A stretch of DNA of 64,000 nt from Verrucomicrobiota bacterium (GTDB lineage: Bacteria; Verrucomicrobiota; Verrucomicrobiia; Verrucomicrobiales; Verrucomicrobiaceae), in contig JAFLEI010000003.1 in NCBI GenBank assembly GCA_017301975.1, positions 724-64,723 of the forward strand. The letters are read 5' to 3'. Made by a program: the position numbers and the translations under genes. Within the stretch, counting starts at the first letter, position 1. Every line of letters begins with the position of its first letter. A model generated the notes under the pieces. It worked only from the letters and a program-made list of their open reading frames with translations, had not been told where the DNA came from and searched no databases. Shown piece after piece: positions 7,613 to 22,600 of the stretch.

Positions 7613-10600
7613 ATGAAGACATTACGCCACCACCGCCAATTCCTCGGATGGTTCATGATTTGCCTGATGGCAACCTGGCTGCCTGGACCTGTCGCACAGG
7701 GTGCCACATTTTCATGGACTCCGACTACTGCGGGGCCTTTCACATGGAGCACTGCTGGTAACTGGACGGGCGGTGTGCCTGCCAATGCTGCAGAGGACGT
7801 CATCAACCTCACTGCGAATCTTGCTGCGGCGCAAACCATCAATCTGGACATCAGCGCCCTGACCGGCACGCTGAATATTGGAGATCCAACCACCGCCTTC
7901 TTTGGCTACACACTGCTGTCGGGCAATGGCAGCACGCTGACGTTTGACAACGGAGCCTTGGCGGCGGTGCTGAGCAAGGCGGCGGCGGCAACGGCCAATG
8001 ATCTGATCGCCACGGACATCATTCTTGCGAGCACGGGCAGCGCTGACTTTAACATCACCAATGCGGTGGCGAACACGACCAGTCTGCTCACCCTTTCTGG
8101 CAACATCTCGGAAAGCGGAGGCTCCAAGAACTTGGTCATCGCTGGGGCTGCGGCTGCAAGCAGCAATGGTGTGACCGTATTGGCTGGCACCAACAGTTTC
8201 ACTGGAACCGTCAGTGTCAACAGCGGCACCCTTGTCGCCGCAGGGGCGGCTTCTCTCAACAGTGGTGTTGCCAATACCATCACGCTGGCCAGTGGCGCGA
8301 CGCTGGCCTTGCGTGACAACGGCTCGGGCTTTGGTGATCGTCAGAGCATTGCGTTTGGCGACGACCTGAGCATTGCGGGCAGCAGCACCATCGCCCCTGA
8401 CCGCACAGGTTTGGCGGGTTTTCCTGGATCGACTGCACTGAACAAGACGATCCAGATGAACTCGCTGTCCTGGACGGCGGCGAGCACGACGCTCACGGTG
8501 GCCCCGGGCAATGGTTATGGGCTGGAGATCACGGGTCTGACGAACATCAACCAGGCTTCAACCACGATCAGTGTCAGCACGTTGACCGGATCGAATGTGG
8601 TTCAGGGGCTGACTTTGAGTGGTCAGGTGTCGGGCAACCAGAACTGGACCAAGACGGGGACGGGCGCGCTGGTTTTGACGAACGCCGCCAATGACTTCAC
8701 CGGCAACATCAGCGTCACTGGCGGCATTCTGGCCTTCAGCAGCGACGCTGCCTTGGGCAACGTGGCCAACACCCTCACGCTGAACGGCACCACGGCGACC
8801 TTGCGTGCCATGGGCTCCACTCCGATCAGCAGTGCACGTTCGATCAGCTTTGCCAACGCGACGGCGGCCAACAACGTCGTCGAAGTGGTGGCGGGTCAGA
8901 CGTTGACGTTGACGGGAGTTAACGCGATCACCAATGCGACGGGCTTTGTGAAGGCCGACAACGGGACTTTGGGCATCAGCGCCAGCCAGAATTTTGCGGG
9001 TGCGATCACGATCAATGCGGGTGCGCTCAATATTTCCGATGTCAACGCTCTGGGCACGACAGCCGGGGCCACGACGGTGGGCAATTTCGTCGGTGCGGCT
9101 TTGCAGTTGAGCGGTGCCGGCATCAGTTATGCCGCTGAGGCGCTGACCCTGAACAACACGGGGATCAACACGGGTGGTGCGCTGCAAAACGTTTCAGGCA
9201 GCAACACCTACGCCGGAGCGATTACGATGGCATCGGCTTCGACGATTGGTTCGGATGCTGGAACGTTGACGCTCTCGGGCGGTGTGGCCGGGGCTTTTGC
9301 GCTGACGACTGCGGGTGCTGGTAACATCATCATTGGCGGGACCGGACTGGCGGCTGCGGTCACGAACCTCACGAAGATCGGCACCGGGAAGACGACGATC
9401 AATGTGGCTGATGCTGCGTTTGTTGGAACGCTTACGGTCAACAAGGGAGTCCTCGAAATATCGGGTGCGGCGGGAGCTGTCGGTGGCACTGGAGCGATTA
9501 CGATCAACCCGGGTGGCACGCTTACCATTGACAACACGGCTGGTGCTCTTTCCAACCGCTTAGGTTCCAACAGGGCGATCACATTCACGAGCGGGAGCTT
9601 CAACTTGATCGGTGGTGCCACCACGGTCACGGAAACCCTCGCTGTTCCCACATTCTCCCGTGGCCAGAGCATCATTACGGTCACGTCCACGACAGGCGGG
9701 ACGAACCTCGTCACGGGTCTCCCGAACAACCCCTCGACAACGATCAATAATACCACGGTCCCTGCGGGTGCGACCGCCTTGTTCCGTGGCACCAGTCTCG
9801 GAACGGCTGCGGGTGCGGGTGTTTCCACCATTGCGGCCACTGGTGCAGGATTTACGTTTGTGGGTCAGACCGGGGCAACCGGCACGACGAACAAGAGCAT
9901 TGTTCCCTGGGCACTTGTTGATAACAGCGCCTCAGGCCTCGGAGTGTCCTTCGCCACTGCGGATGCCGCGGCTGCTGCTGCGGGCACGGGCACGGCGATC
10001 CTGCGTGCGCTGAACACCGGTACGGAAATGATCGCAACGCTGACTGTGGACACGAACGTCCGGCTGACGACAGGCCCGGCCGCCATCGACACCCGCAGGC
10101 TCAACTCGCTGACGCTGGAAAGCGGCGGTGGTGTGACGATGAAGTCCCTCGACCTTCTTTCGATTCAGAGCGGTGGTATCCTCACCAAGGCGGGCAATGC
10201 AGGCATCAGCGGCGGTGTCCTTTCCTATACTGCGGGCGGCGCTCCTCTCATCATCCACACCGTCGGTCTGGCCACGGATAACACCACCATCACCAGCCTG
10301 CTCCAGGGCGGCAACGGCCAGGGCAACGGCAACATCGCTTTCATCAAGGCGGGCGACGGCATCCTGACTCTTGCGCCGACGGCCAGTGCCATCACCGGGG
10401 TGGCGGGGAACGTTGCCGGAGGTCAGACCCTCATCAACCAGGGCACCCTGAAGATGGGAGGCGGCAACAATACGATCTACTTCAACAACTTCCTGAGTTT
10501 GAACTTTGGAGGCACCCTGGACCTGAACGGCACAGCCCAGACGTCACGTCTGTTTGACGTGGGCGCGGTGGTGGACGGCGGGGGGACGATCAAGGGCGTC

Positions 10601-13600
10601 GCAGGTTCGACTTTTGTGGAGAACTTGGACGCGGCCAGAAACTTTTCCGGCAACATCACCGGCGCTGTCGCCTTCCAGAAGACCGGCGCAAACGCCGCGC
10701 TTTCGCTGTTCTCCGACAGCAACACCACTGGCGACATCCTCATCGCGGCCGGCACCACGACGATGCGTGATGGTGCCCGCTTCTCCGGCACGAGCAACCT
10801 TGACATCAATTATGCCATTCTTCAGCTGGACAACAACGTCGGAACCGTCAACGACAACGACCGTATCAACAACGCAGCCGCGATTGATCTGCGTGGCGGT
10901 ACGCTGAACTACGTTGGGCGTGCGCAGATGGCATCCACCGAAACCCTCGGAGATGTGACGATTGCCCAAGGTGCTTCTGCCATCACCGTGCAGCATGGCA
11001 ACGTCGGGGTCAGTTCAGCCGTTCTCACCCTGAACAACCTTTTCCGCCCCGCCAACTCGGGTGCGACCGTTAATTTCAGCACTTTCATCGCGGCTTCTGT
11101 TGGAACCCTTGGCACCATTGGCAGCAATCCGACCATTCTGATCAACAACGCTCCCGCATTGACGGGTGGCGCCATCGGTGCCTGGGCGATTACCAATCAC
11201 GGCGAATACGCGAGCTACATCGCTGATCTTGGCATCGGGGCGATGGGGCAGGCCGGTTATCAGCCCTACGCTGCGGCCCTTGCCAGTGGCAACAACCTGC
11301 CGACCAACATATCTACGAACAGCGCCAGCGTCGCGCTTGCCGCAGACACGATCATCGGGAGTCTTCGCTCTTCTGGAACGGCGACGGTCAATTACACATT
11401 CACCAACGGTACGAGCACTGGTGGTCCAGATTACCTCAATCTTGGCTTGGGCGGCATCCTGAAAACCAATGAAAACGGCGCGATCGTTTTCGGCACCGCC
11501 ACCAACCGCGGCATCCTGACTGCCGGAGGCAGCGCGCTTTCAGGCAACACCGAACTTATCACCTATAACAACCAAAACACGATCACGATCAATTCGGTCA
11601 TCGTGGATACCTTTGATGCCCGGGCCATGAATACGGGCACGGCCACGGTTTCATTGGTCAAGTCAGGTGCCTCCGCCCTCGCCCTGACCGCTGCGAACAC
11701 CTACAGCGGCGGCACGATTGTCGATCAAGGCAACCTACGTTTGAATGGCGGTGTCGGCGTGGTCACGATTCCCTACTCGACCAATGGCGTGGTCATCAAC
11801 GGCGGCATCAATGCCACGGACGCCCGGATCACGATGGAAGTGAATGGCGGGCAGATTGACCCGAACAATATCGTCACCATCAATGGCCCCGGATTCCTGC
11901 TCCTCGCGGGGAACAACACTCTGGCGGGCTTCAACATCAACAACAACGGCGGCACGCAGGGCGCACTCATCAGTTCCTTCCAGGGCGATGTGACGCCTGG
12001 CGGTGCTGACTTCGGCGGAACGCTGTTCTTGAACGGCAATGTCAACGTCACCTCCAGCAATCCCGGGGCCATTGCACAGATCGCCGGTCGTGTGGATCTG
12101 GGTGCCAGCAACCGCACCTTCAACGTCGCTTCCACCCTATGGAATGGTCAGGATGTCTCCGCCCTCCTGCCAGCAGTAAACGTTTCTGCCGCCATCCTCG
12201 GCTCAGCAGGCCTCACTAAGACAGGCGCGGGCGTCCTTGGCCTCCAGGCCCAGAACCTCTACACCGGCAACACCACCGTGAGTGCGGGCACCCTCGCCAT
12301 CACCGCCAACCCGACGGGTGCATTTGCTGGAGCGCGCTATTCGCGCCTCGACCTCGCCAGTGTCACTTCCTATCTCAATCTCAACGGAGCCAGTGCTCTT
12401 TTCGGTTCCATCACCGGCAACGGCACGGTGACCAACGCGGCGAGCACGGCCGGGGCTTTGCTGGTCGGTTATGACAATACCAACTCTACATTCGCTGGCT
12501 CCTTTGCCGCCTTCAGTGCGGCAGCGCCAAATACGCTGAACGTCACCAAGATCGGCAACGGGAATCTGACTCTCACCGGCACCAGCACCTCGACCGGCAT
12601 TTTGATCGCCGGGCAGGGCACCCTGACCTACAGCGGCGCGGCCAACAGCCTCTTTGCCACCAACAATGTTCTCGATGGCGGCACGCTGGTGCTGGACAAC
12701 TCCGGCACGAACGTCAACAGCCGCCTCGGCGGCCAGGTGGACACGGCGACGGACAGCGTCGGCCTGACTCTGAACGGAGGAACGCTGACCATCATTGGCA
12801 ACAGCGCGGCGAGCACTACCGAGTCGCTGGGCCGGGTGATCGCAGGGACGTCAGGCGCGGCGACGTCTGCCTCGACTACTCTGACGGTTGCGAATGTGGA
12901 CAATCTCGTTGTTGGCATGGGTATTTCGGGTGCCGGCATCGCCGCCAACACGACCATTTCGGCGATCAACCAGGCCACCAACACGCTCACCTTGAGCGTG
13001 GCCGCCACTGTTCCGCTCAACTCGGCCCTGACGATCCAAGGCGGCCTGGTAACCATGGCGTCTGGTGCCAGCACCATCAATCTGACTCCAACCAGCACCC
13101 AGGGAACGGTCCTGAATGCCGGTGTTCTTGGTGCTGTCACCACGGGCAGTTCACTTTTGCTGCGTGGTACGAATCTTGGTGGCACTGCTGGTGCAGGCGT
13201 GGCCAACTTCACCTTCACTGGTACAGCTCCGGTGCAAATCGGTGGCGCTGGTGCGGTTGGAACGACAACGATGTCGATCCGTCCTGATATTATCGTGGAT
13301 ACGTCTTTGACTGGCACTGGCACCTCTTTCGCCACCTACGTCGGTGCGGCTGGAGCCAACACCGTTGGCGGCCCTGGTTTCCGCGCACTCACCGCAGCGG
13401 AACTTGCCCCCTTTCTAAGCTCGGGTGCCACCACCAACGTGGCCATGGGCTACCAGAGCGGTGGTGCGCTCATCACCGGCACGACCATCAACAGCCTAAC
13501 GCTCAATCAATACGGCGGCACACAGGCAGCAGGCCCTATTCCGCAAAACACGGCTCTCACCATCACCAGCGGCGGCATCATTGCCCAGGCAGGCAACCGG

Positions 13601-16600
13601 GGAATCTCCGGGGGGCTTGTGGCCTTTGGATCTGCTCCAGGCTTCATCTATGCCAATGGAGACACCAATTTCTCCGCTGGGATCACCGGCAGTGGTGGCA
13701 TGGCCAAGGGAGGCCTCGGTACCTTGTACCTTAACCGTGCGCAGTTCTACACCGGCACGACCACGGTCAACAATGGGACCTTGAGCTTGAACGGAGGCGC
13801 CAATACGCTTTTCGTGAACGCGATTGGCGGCCCTAACAACCTGCAAGTGAATTCCGGCACCGTTGAACTGAACGGCAACAACCAGGCGGTGAACACTCTG
13901 GGCAGCGCGAGCAATCTCGCGGGCATGGGGGGCACGATCAACAACAGCAGCGGCACCACTGCACTCTTTACGATTGCCGGCGGCACCACGACTGCGGCCA
14001 ATGGCGCGGGCTTCAGCGGCTCGATCAATGGCAACATCAACCTGGTTAAGTCAGGCAACAACACCGCCATCTTCACCAATGCCAACACCTTCACCGGCAC
14101 CACCAGCCTGCGCGGCGGCACCACGACATTGATCGACAGCGGTACTTTTGCCAATACAACGGCGGTGGAGGTTTTGACCGGAAGCACCTTCAATCTGGAC
14201 AATCGCGGATTGGTTGGTCTGACCCGCCTTGGTGTGGTTTCTGTCACGATGCAGGCGGCCAGCTTCCAATACTTCAGTGGCAACGGTTTGGACTCCGTGC
14301 AGAATCTTGGTGCCCTGACGGTGAACTCAGGCATGTCTTTTGTGGGGTCAACCGTCGGTTCTGGCGGTTCAGCGCTGCTGACTTTCACCAGTCTCACTCG
14401 GAACCAGAATTCAGTGCTGAATTTCAGCGGCTCCAACCTTGGCATCTCCCTCAATGCGGGCAACGCGGAGATCAAATTCGGCACCGCGCCAACCCTCACA
14501 AACAACATCATCGGTGGCTGGGCCATCGTGGGTGGTACCGAGTTCGCCAGTTATCTGGCAGGCACTGGTGTCGGTGCGCTGAACCAGACCGGCTACGCTG
14601 GTTACACGGGAACTGCGTTCCCCACGGCACCGGGAGGTGCCACACAGAACATCAGGCTGTCAAATAACAGCTTCAGCGTTCCGGCCACAAGCGGCGTCTA
14701 TTCACTGAACTCGTTGAACTTCGCCACCAATACCGCAGCGCAGAGCATCAACTTCACGACTGGCACTGACACGCTGAACCTGGTTTCGGGCGGCTTCCTG
14801 AAATCGGGAGCTTTCGACGGGAACATCGGTGCCACGGTGAATTCCGGCCGTCTTAGTGCGGGTGTGGGTGCGGGAGTGAAGGAACTCTTCCTGACGAACA
14901 ACCAAAACACCCTCACTGTCAATTCGACGATTGTGGACAATGCTGGTGGAGGAAACACCCGCCTCGTGCTCAGCGGCCCCAGCGGTGGCGCCTTTGTGCT
15001 GGCCGGTACGAACACCCACACAGGAGGCACCGTCATCAACACCGCGACCACGCTCTCCGGCACCAACGGTACGGCGGTTCTCCAAGCCACAGGTGGGATT
15101 TTGATCAACAACGCCGCGCTGTCCTACAATGTCGGACAGAGCGGCAAAATTGGCACGGGAGCCAACATCACGATCAATGGTGGAGGTGCATTGAACCTTT
15201 GGGGTAACAGCAGCCTTAACAACTTCATCTTTGACTCCACCAGTGGCAATGCTGCCGCCGCCACCATCCGCACGGCCAGCGTCACCGGGGCTAACTCCAC
15301 CACTGTCGCGGGCAGCACCACGCTGACCGTGAGCAGTTCCGCAGGCCTCGTGGTTGGCATGCCTGTGACTGGCACCAATATTCCAGCGGGCACCACCATC
15401 GCCGCGATCCCCACCTCGACCACGGTGACTCTGTCCCAGGCCGCGACCGGTGCCGCCACCAACACTGCGGTGACCTTTGGCAGCACCTTGACGCTGACTG
15501 GCGACATTACTTCAACCGTCGGGCAATCAAACGCTGTGCCGACCTTTAGCGTGAGCACCAGCGGCCTGATCAATATCGGCGACAGCAACCACAATATCAC
15601 GGCAACCAGCACAGTGAATTCCACGCTGGCATTGATACTGCCGACGATGATCGGAACGACCGGCGGCATTACCAAGCTGGGCGCAGGTGGCATCCGACTG
15701 GACGGCGTCAACTACTACACCGGAGACACCAACCTGAACGCGGGCACGATCTTCCTCGGCGCCGCCAATGCCATTCCCTATGCATCCACCTTCAGCATGT
15801 CCGGCACCACCAGCCGCCTTGATCTCAACAACTTTGACCAACTTCTGAGCCAGCTCTCCGGGGCAGGGGACATTACGAACAACTCCGGCACGGCCCGCAC
15901 GCTGACCTTTGGCCTAAACTACAACAACACGAGCTTCAATGGCCGTTTCCTAGGCTACAACGACAGCGTTCTCGCGACCCTCAATGTTTCCAAGATCGGC
16001 TTCGGTAATTTTGCCCTCACCGGAGGTGACAGCACCTCCACCGGCACTCTGACCATCAATGGTGGCGCGATAACCTACTCGGGAACGGCCAGTTCGGTCT
16101 TCACAACCAATGTGGTCAACCAGAGTGGTGCACTGATCCTCGACAACAGCGGGACCAACGAAAACAACCGTCTTGGCGGCCCGCTCAAGGGGCTGACGAT
16201 CGCCGGTGGCGAGTTCATGGTGACTGGCAACGCCGCAGGCACGAGCGAATCGCTGAATGCACTGACGATTGGTTCGGGTGCCGGTCTTCTTACGGTAGTT
16301 CCGGGTACTGGCTCCACCACGGTTAATTTTGCCTCGATCCCCGCCCTCACTACGAGCGGTACTGTGCTTGTGATCCGAGGCGACAATCTCGGATCGGCTC
16401 GCGGAGCAGGTGTGGCGAATGTGTTCGTCTCGGGAACAGTGGTATCCAGCGGCGGTGGGGCTGTCGCAGGTCTCGCGAACCGGAGCATCCGTTCTGATAC
16501 GCTCGCCGATACATCGGCCACTGGCACGGGTGCCTCCTTTGCTACTTACACACCTGGATTTGGTTTCCAAGTGCTTGCCGCCAACGAGTCGATTTCCAAC

Positions 16601-19600
16601 ATCAACTCGATCTTTGTCACCAATGCCAACCTGACCCTCAGCGGCGGACAGCAGTTTACAACGAACACCATCAACGTCCTTACGCTTGAGGGCGGCGGTG
16701 GTGTCACTGGCTACAACACTGGCAGCATCCTGACGCTGGGTGGCTTCGCCCTCCTCGCCAAAACAGGCAACAGCGGCCTCAGCGGCGGTCAGATCTCCAG
16801 TGGTGGAACACACTTCTGGGCGCATACGCCAGGCGATCTGACGGTTAACAGCTACCTCATCAACACGGCCAACGGTTTCACCAAGGCCGGGGCAGGCACC
16901 CTGACGATGAATCTTGCGATGTTCACGATCGGTACGCACATCGTGGATCAGGGTATCATGATCCTGAATGGTGCGGCTGATAATACCTTCGTGGTGAATC
17001 CGACTGCTGCTGCGGTGGGTGTGCAGGCTCTGACGGTGAACGGTGGCATCCTCGACTTGAACGGACGCAACCAGGCGGTGGCCGCCCTTGCCAGCACCAA
17101 CATTCTGCCCGGCACCGGTGGTAACATCACCAATACCAGTGCGAATGCAGCCACTCTGACCTCCACGGGCGGGGGCAACTTTGGCGGGATCATTGACGGC
17201 AATCTTGCCTTCACTCGCTCTGGAAACAACACAACGCTGCTCACCACAGCTCAGACGTACCTCGGAGCGACCACCGTTCGCGGCGGCATCCTGCAACTGC
17301 GCGACAACGCCACCCTTGCCAGCCTCGCTGGATTGAACCTGGAATTCGGTGCGCTGAGCCTTGATAACTCCAACCTTGCGAACCTTGCAGGACGAGTTTC
17401 TTTGGATAATGCCGTCAGCACCCGAGGCGGCACCATCACTCTGACTGGTGTTCAAGGCCAGACGGTCGCGGAAGCCCTCGGCACCGTCACTGTCCAGGCG
17501 GGGCAGACCACCATCACCGCGACTCCGGGCAATACGGGCACAGCCTTGCTCACCATCGGCAATCTCGTCCGCAACGCCGGATCAGGAGTCAACTTCACCA
17601 GCAGCAACCTCAACCTGGGCCAGCGTGCCTCCGCTGGCGTCATTGCCATTGGAACCGGCGGAATCGAATTGACTCAGATTAATGGTGGAGCTCCCGCTCT
17701 GGTCAACGGCATCCTCGGTGGTTGGGCCACCGTGAACGGAACTGATTTTGCGAGTTATGTCGTTCCAAGTGACACCCAGGGTGGGGTTGGAGCGGTTGGC
17801 ACGACCGGTTTCGGTGCCTATGTGACCACTGCACTGAGCACGGCTTCAATCGCAGGGGCAAGCAACGTGACCGTGGCAGCGAATGTGACGGCTGCGGCCC
17901 AGACGATCAACTCCCTCCGTGTCAGCGCCGCTGCGACCATCACCCAGACCGCTGCGACAACCATCAGCTTAACCTCGGGCGGATTGCTCTTTGGTGCGGC
18001 CACGACGCTGACAGGTGGTATCCTCACCTCCGGCGGCACCGAACTCTTTGCCTATACCAACGCGGCCTCGACGATCAGCAGCCAGATCACCGGGGGCTCA
18101 GTCGCCTTGGTCAAGAATGGTGGCTCGACGCTGACATTGGCCGCGACGGTGGCCAACACCTATGGCGGCGGAACCATCGTCAACCAAGGCACTCTGACCT
18201 TGGGTGGCACGGCGGGGATTATTCAGGTCCCCGGCAACCTGACCATCAACAACGCCGCCGTGGCCATGGGTGCCACCAACCCGGGCCAGATCGCTGCCGC
18301 AAGCAACATCCTCATCAACGGCGGCGGCACCCTGGCCTACACCGGTGCCAACTCGGTGACCGGCACCATCACGTTCAACAACCAGGGCGGCAACGGCACC
18401 CCGACAATTTCCAAGGCGGACTACACGAACGCTGCCGTCGTGATCACCAACGCCAGTCCCACGGTCACGATGACCAACACCAATGGCTTTGCGGTAGGTC
18501 AGCAGGTCAGCGGCACGGGTATCCCGACAGGCGCGACCATTATCGCGGTCAACCCAGGCGTAAGCATCACCCTCTCCGCCAATGCCAACGCAGCCGGCAC
18601 CAGTCTGACCGGCACCGGCGAAATCCTGCTCGGCAACAACATCGTTTCAGTGAATGACAGCTTCAGCACCTTCCCAACCATCAGTTCGCAGGTGGATTTG
18701 CTGGGTGCCACTCGGACCATCACCACCTCGGGTCTGTCGCTCAATAACCTCGTTATCAGCGGCCTCATCCAGAGCACCGGCGGCGTCGGTGGCATTGATA
18801 AGCAGGGTGCAGGTGCGCTTTCCCTCACCAGCGCCACCAGCACGTTTACCGGCGGTGTCGCCCTCAACGCCGGCTCCATCATCATCGGTGCCAATGACAC
18901 GCTCACGACAGGTCTCAAAACCGGTGGTCCTCTCGGCTTCGGCACGCTCACGGTTGCCTCCGGTCTCAAGCTCATCGGAGTTAGTAGCACGATCTACAAC
19001 CCGATCACGCTGGCGGGCAACAACCTGATCATCGGCGGAGTCTCCTCGAACAACCTCGCCCTCAACGGCGCGATCACTTTCGGTGCAGGAACGCCGACGA
19101 TCACGGTGGAAAGCCCGGCGGTCGTTGCCACACTCGGCAACAAATACACGGGCGCCTTCACCTTCATCAAGGACGGCCCCGGCATCCTGGCGCTGAGCAA
19201 CATCGCCAACGATTACAGCGGGATCACCCAGGTCAACAACGGCACCCTGCGCCCGAGCGGGACCAACACATTGTCCCGCTTCTCGAACATCAACCTCGCG
19301 ACGGGCGGCACGCTGGACGTGGCCGGCACCAACGTGGTCACCGGTTCCATCAGCGGCACCGGCCTGGTCACCAACAACTCAGGCACTGGAGCGACCCTTG
19401 CGACCGGCTTCGACAACAGCACGTTCGTATTCTCCGGCCGCTTCGGCTCCGCCAACCAGACCTCGACGTCTTTCAGCCTGAACAAGATCGGCACGGGAAC
19501 GCTGACCATCGCCAGCGCCGCCGGCACTGGCACCATGGGGATCGGAACCTTCACCACCTCCCAAGGCAGTTCGGTGCTGAGCGGAGCAGCCGGCAGCACG

Positions 19601-22600
19601 AAGTTCACGACCTACACCGTCCTTGAGGGGGGCACGCTGACCCTTGACAACAGCGGCACCAATCTGAACAACCGCCTTGGCGGCACCGACTTCGCTGTCG
19701 GCGCGGGCCTGGTGCGCAACATCACCCTGCAGGGTGGTGAGTTTAAGATCATCGGCAACGCCGGTGCGGCGACGGTGGAAACGATCAACCTCGGCACCGT
19801 GGGTGCCATCAACGTCGTTTCCGGTGGGTCCATCCTGACCTTGGATGCCAATGCGGCGCAGTCCTTGACCCTGAATGCGGGCAACTTTGCTTCACTCTCC
19901 GGCGGTGGTTCCTTGCTCGTCCGCGGGGACGGCCTGGGCAGCGCTCCAGGTGCTGGCGTGGCCAATTTGTTTGCCCCTAACATGGGCAACGGCTTCATCG
20001 GGGGTGGGGGCGGCAACGGATCGAACACCATCAACATCCGTGTGGACACCATCGCCGATGCCAGCGCGACAGGGACTGGAACCGCCTTTGCGACGTATTC
20101 CGCCATCGGGGGTGTGCGTCCGCTCGCGGCCAGCGAACTTGCTCCAGGCCTCTTCCGCGTCTTTGCCACCAATTCGAATGTCGCGGTTAACAGCACCCAG
20201 CTCTTCGGCTCGGTGACCATGAACAGTTTGACGATCAATGGTCCCACCGCCCTGAACGCGATCCGCGATCAAGCCATCCTGAATCTTGGCAGTGGCGGCA
20301 TCCTTGTCCTCAACGCCAGCGGCACCGATTTCACGGGCGGTCTCATCCAGTCCGGTGGCAATCAGCTGATCATTCACCAGCTCGACACTGGCAATACTCT
20401 CGACTTCAACGCCCAGGTGCTGGGCAGCAACGGCTTCATCAAGACCGGGGCGGGTGCGATGAGCATCAACAAGCAGCAGTTCTTCACCAACAACAGCCAG
20501 ACCACGATCAATGACGGCCTGCTCACCCTGAACAGCGGTGTGGACAACACCCTGACGGTGATCGCGACCAACGCGACACCGACTCTTCAGTCGGTCCGCG
20601 TGAATGGCGGGGGCACGCTGGATTTGTTCGGCAGGAACCAAGCCATCGGCACTCTGGACACCACCACAAGTCTTGCTGGAAGCGGCGGGATCGTGACGAA
20701 CTCCAGCCTCACGGCTGCCACTCTCACGGCGAGCCCTGGTGGCACTTTTGCTGGCACCATCACAGGCAATCTGGCCTTCACGCGGTCTGGCAACTCCACC
20801 ACCACGCTCACCAGCAACAACACCTACTCCGGAGCGACGATCATCCGCGGGGGGGGGCTGACGCTGCGTGATCAGGGGCAGTTGAGCAGCTCCTCATCTG
20901 TGACCAACTTGTTCGGCACCCTTACGCTGGACGACACAGGACTTTATACGTCCGCGAACCTCGGCGGAAACCGGGTGGTCAATGGCATCACCCTCCAGGG
21001 CGGCACGCTGACCTACGCGGGTGCGCAGAGCGCCGCCACCGTCGGCACTGTCACACTCCAGGGTGGAGCCAATTCCGGAGGCTTCAATGTCATCAACGCG
21101 ACGAACGCCTCCCCGGTTGGCAATGCCCAGCTGACGATCACCAACCTGGTGCGCGGCACGGCCGGCAGCACGGTCAACTTCACCGGTGCTAATCTTGGCC
21201 TGCCCCTGACTACCGGCATCGCGACCTCCTCGATCTTCCTGACCAACATCAATGGCAGTGCTCCAGCGCTGACCCAAAACCTCATCGGCGGCTGGGCCAT
21301 CACGGGTGGCACGGAATTCGCCAGTTATGTCGGTGCCACCGGTGTGGGTGCCTTGAACCAGACTGGGTATGCGGGATATACCGGGACGACGCTGCCGGGA
21401 GCCTCCACCGCCACTGGAAACTACCGCCTCACTGCAGCCGGTGCTGTGCCGGTCGTCGCAGGTTACACTATCAATTCCCTGAACTTGGTGGGGATTGGAC
21501 TGACCTTCACCTCCGACCTGACAACGAACGGCCTGACTCTTGTGAGTGGCGGTCTGCTTCACAGCGGAGCCAGCGCGTCGATCGGTGCGACTGGAGCCGG
21601 TGCGCGTGGTGCGCTGAGCGCCACGGGGGAACTTTTCATCACCAACACCGCCAACACGCTCACGATTAACTCCCAGATTTTTGGTGGATCCACTGCGCTG
21701 GTGATTTCGGGTGGTGCGACGGTGACGCTGGCCCCGCAGGTGGCCAACACCTATGGCGGCGGAACGATCATCAACGGCACCACGGTCAATACCACAGGTG
21801 CGGCGGCAGTCACGGTGATCACTGCCGCAGGCGGACTCACGATCAACAACTCGGCCGTCACGATCAGCGCCGCTGGTCAGATCGCCAACGCCACCAATAT
21901 CAACCTCAACGGCGGCTCCACGCTGACCTACACGGGTGCGAACACGATGGCGGGCACGCTGACCTTTAACAACAATGGCGGGGCAGCGACGCCGACCGTC
22001 ACCACTGGTGGTCTGCTGTCCCTGGGCGGCAACATCGTCTCGAACAACGACAGCTTCAGCTTCACGCCGACGATTGCCGGCACCATGGATTTGAACGGCG
22101 GCACACGGACCATCACCACGGGAGGCCTTTCCCCGAACAGCTTGATCGTGAACGCCATCATTTCCGGAGCGGGGGCTTCGAACGTCCTCAATCTGGCCGG
22201 CACGGGCAGCGTGGTCCTCGCGGGGGCCAACACCTTTGGGGTCGCGGGTTCGACCTCCACGACGCTAACCTCCGGTTCCTTGATCTTCGGTGCGGACAGC
22301 ACGCCGAACACTGTGGGTTCCACCATCACGGCCAGCCCGGTCGGCCTGGGTACTCTGGTCATTACTGACGGGGCCAAGATTCTGGCCGGTGGCGCTGCGC
22401 GCACCATCGCCAACAACATCACCGCCAACACGCAGCTCATCTTCGGCACCTCTGCGCAGAACCTGACCCTGAATGGCGTCATCAGCTTCGGAAATGCGAC
22501 GCCGACAATCACCGTCGAGAATTACTTTCAGGGTAATACCGTGGTCACCATGGCCATTGGCACTGCGTTTGGTTCGGCTGGCGGTTTCACTGGTTTTACG

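Larger units (their letters stand above)
9530..22560 (+). repeat. Super-repeat family A, four units of about 3.2-3.5 kb
   Basis: Within the giant gene the order of modules repeats four times. Unit starts can be set at the segment DNSGTNxNNRLGG (A1 9530 as DNTAGALSNRLGS, A2 12695, A3 16140, A4 19640). Each unit then has an RGxxLGxxxGAGV segment (about 9785, 13160, 16375, 19917), a FATY segment, and a GGWAIxxGTEFASY segment (about 11180, 14515, 17720, 21290). The spacing of each landmark is about 3.2-3.6 kb, so whole units of roughly 1,100 residues were duplicated, then diverged and gained or lost inserts. Confidence 0.8.
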
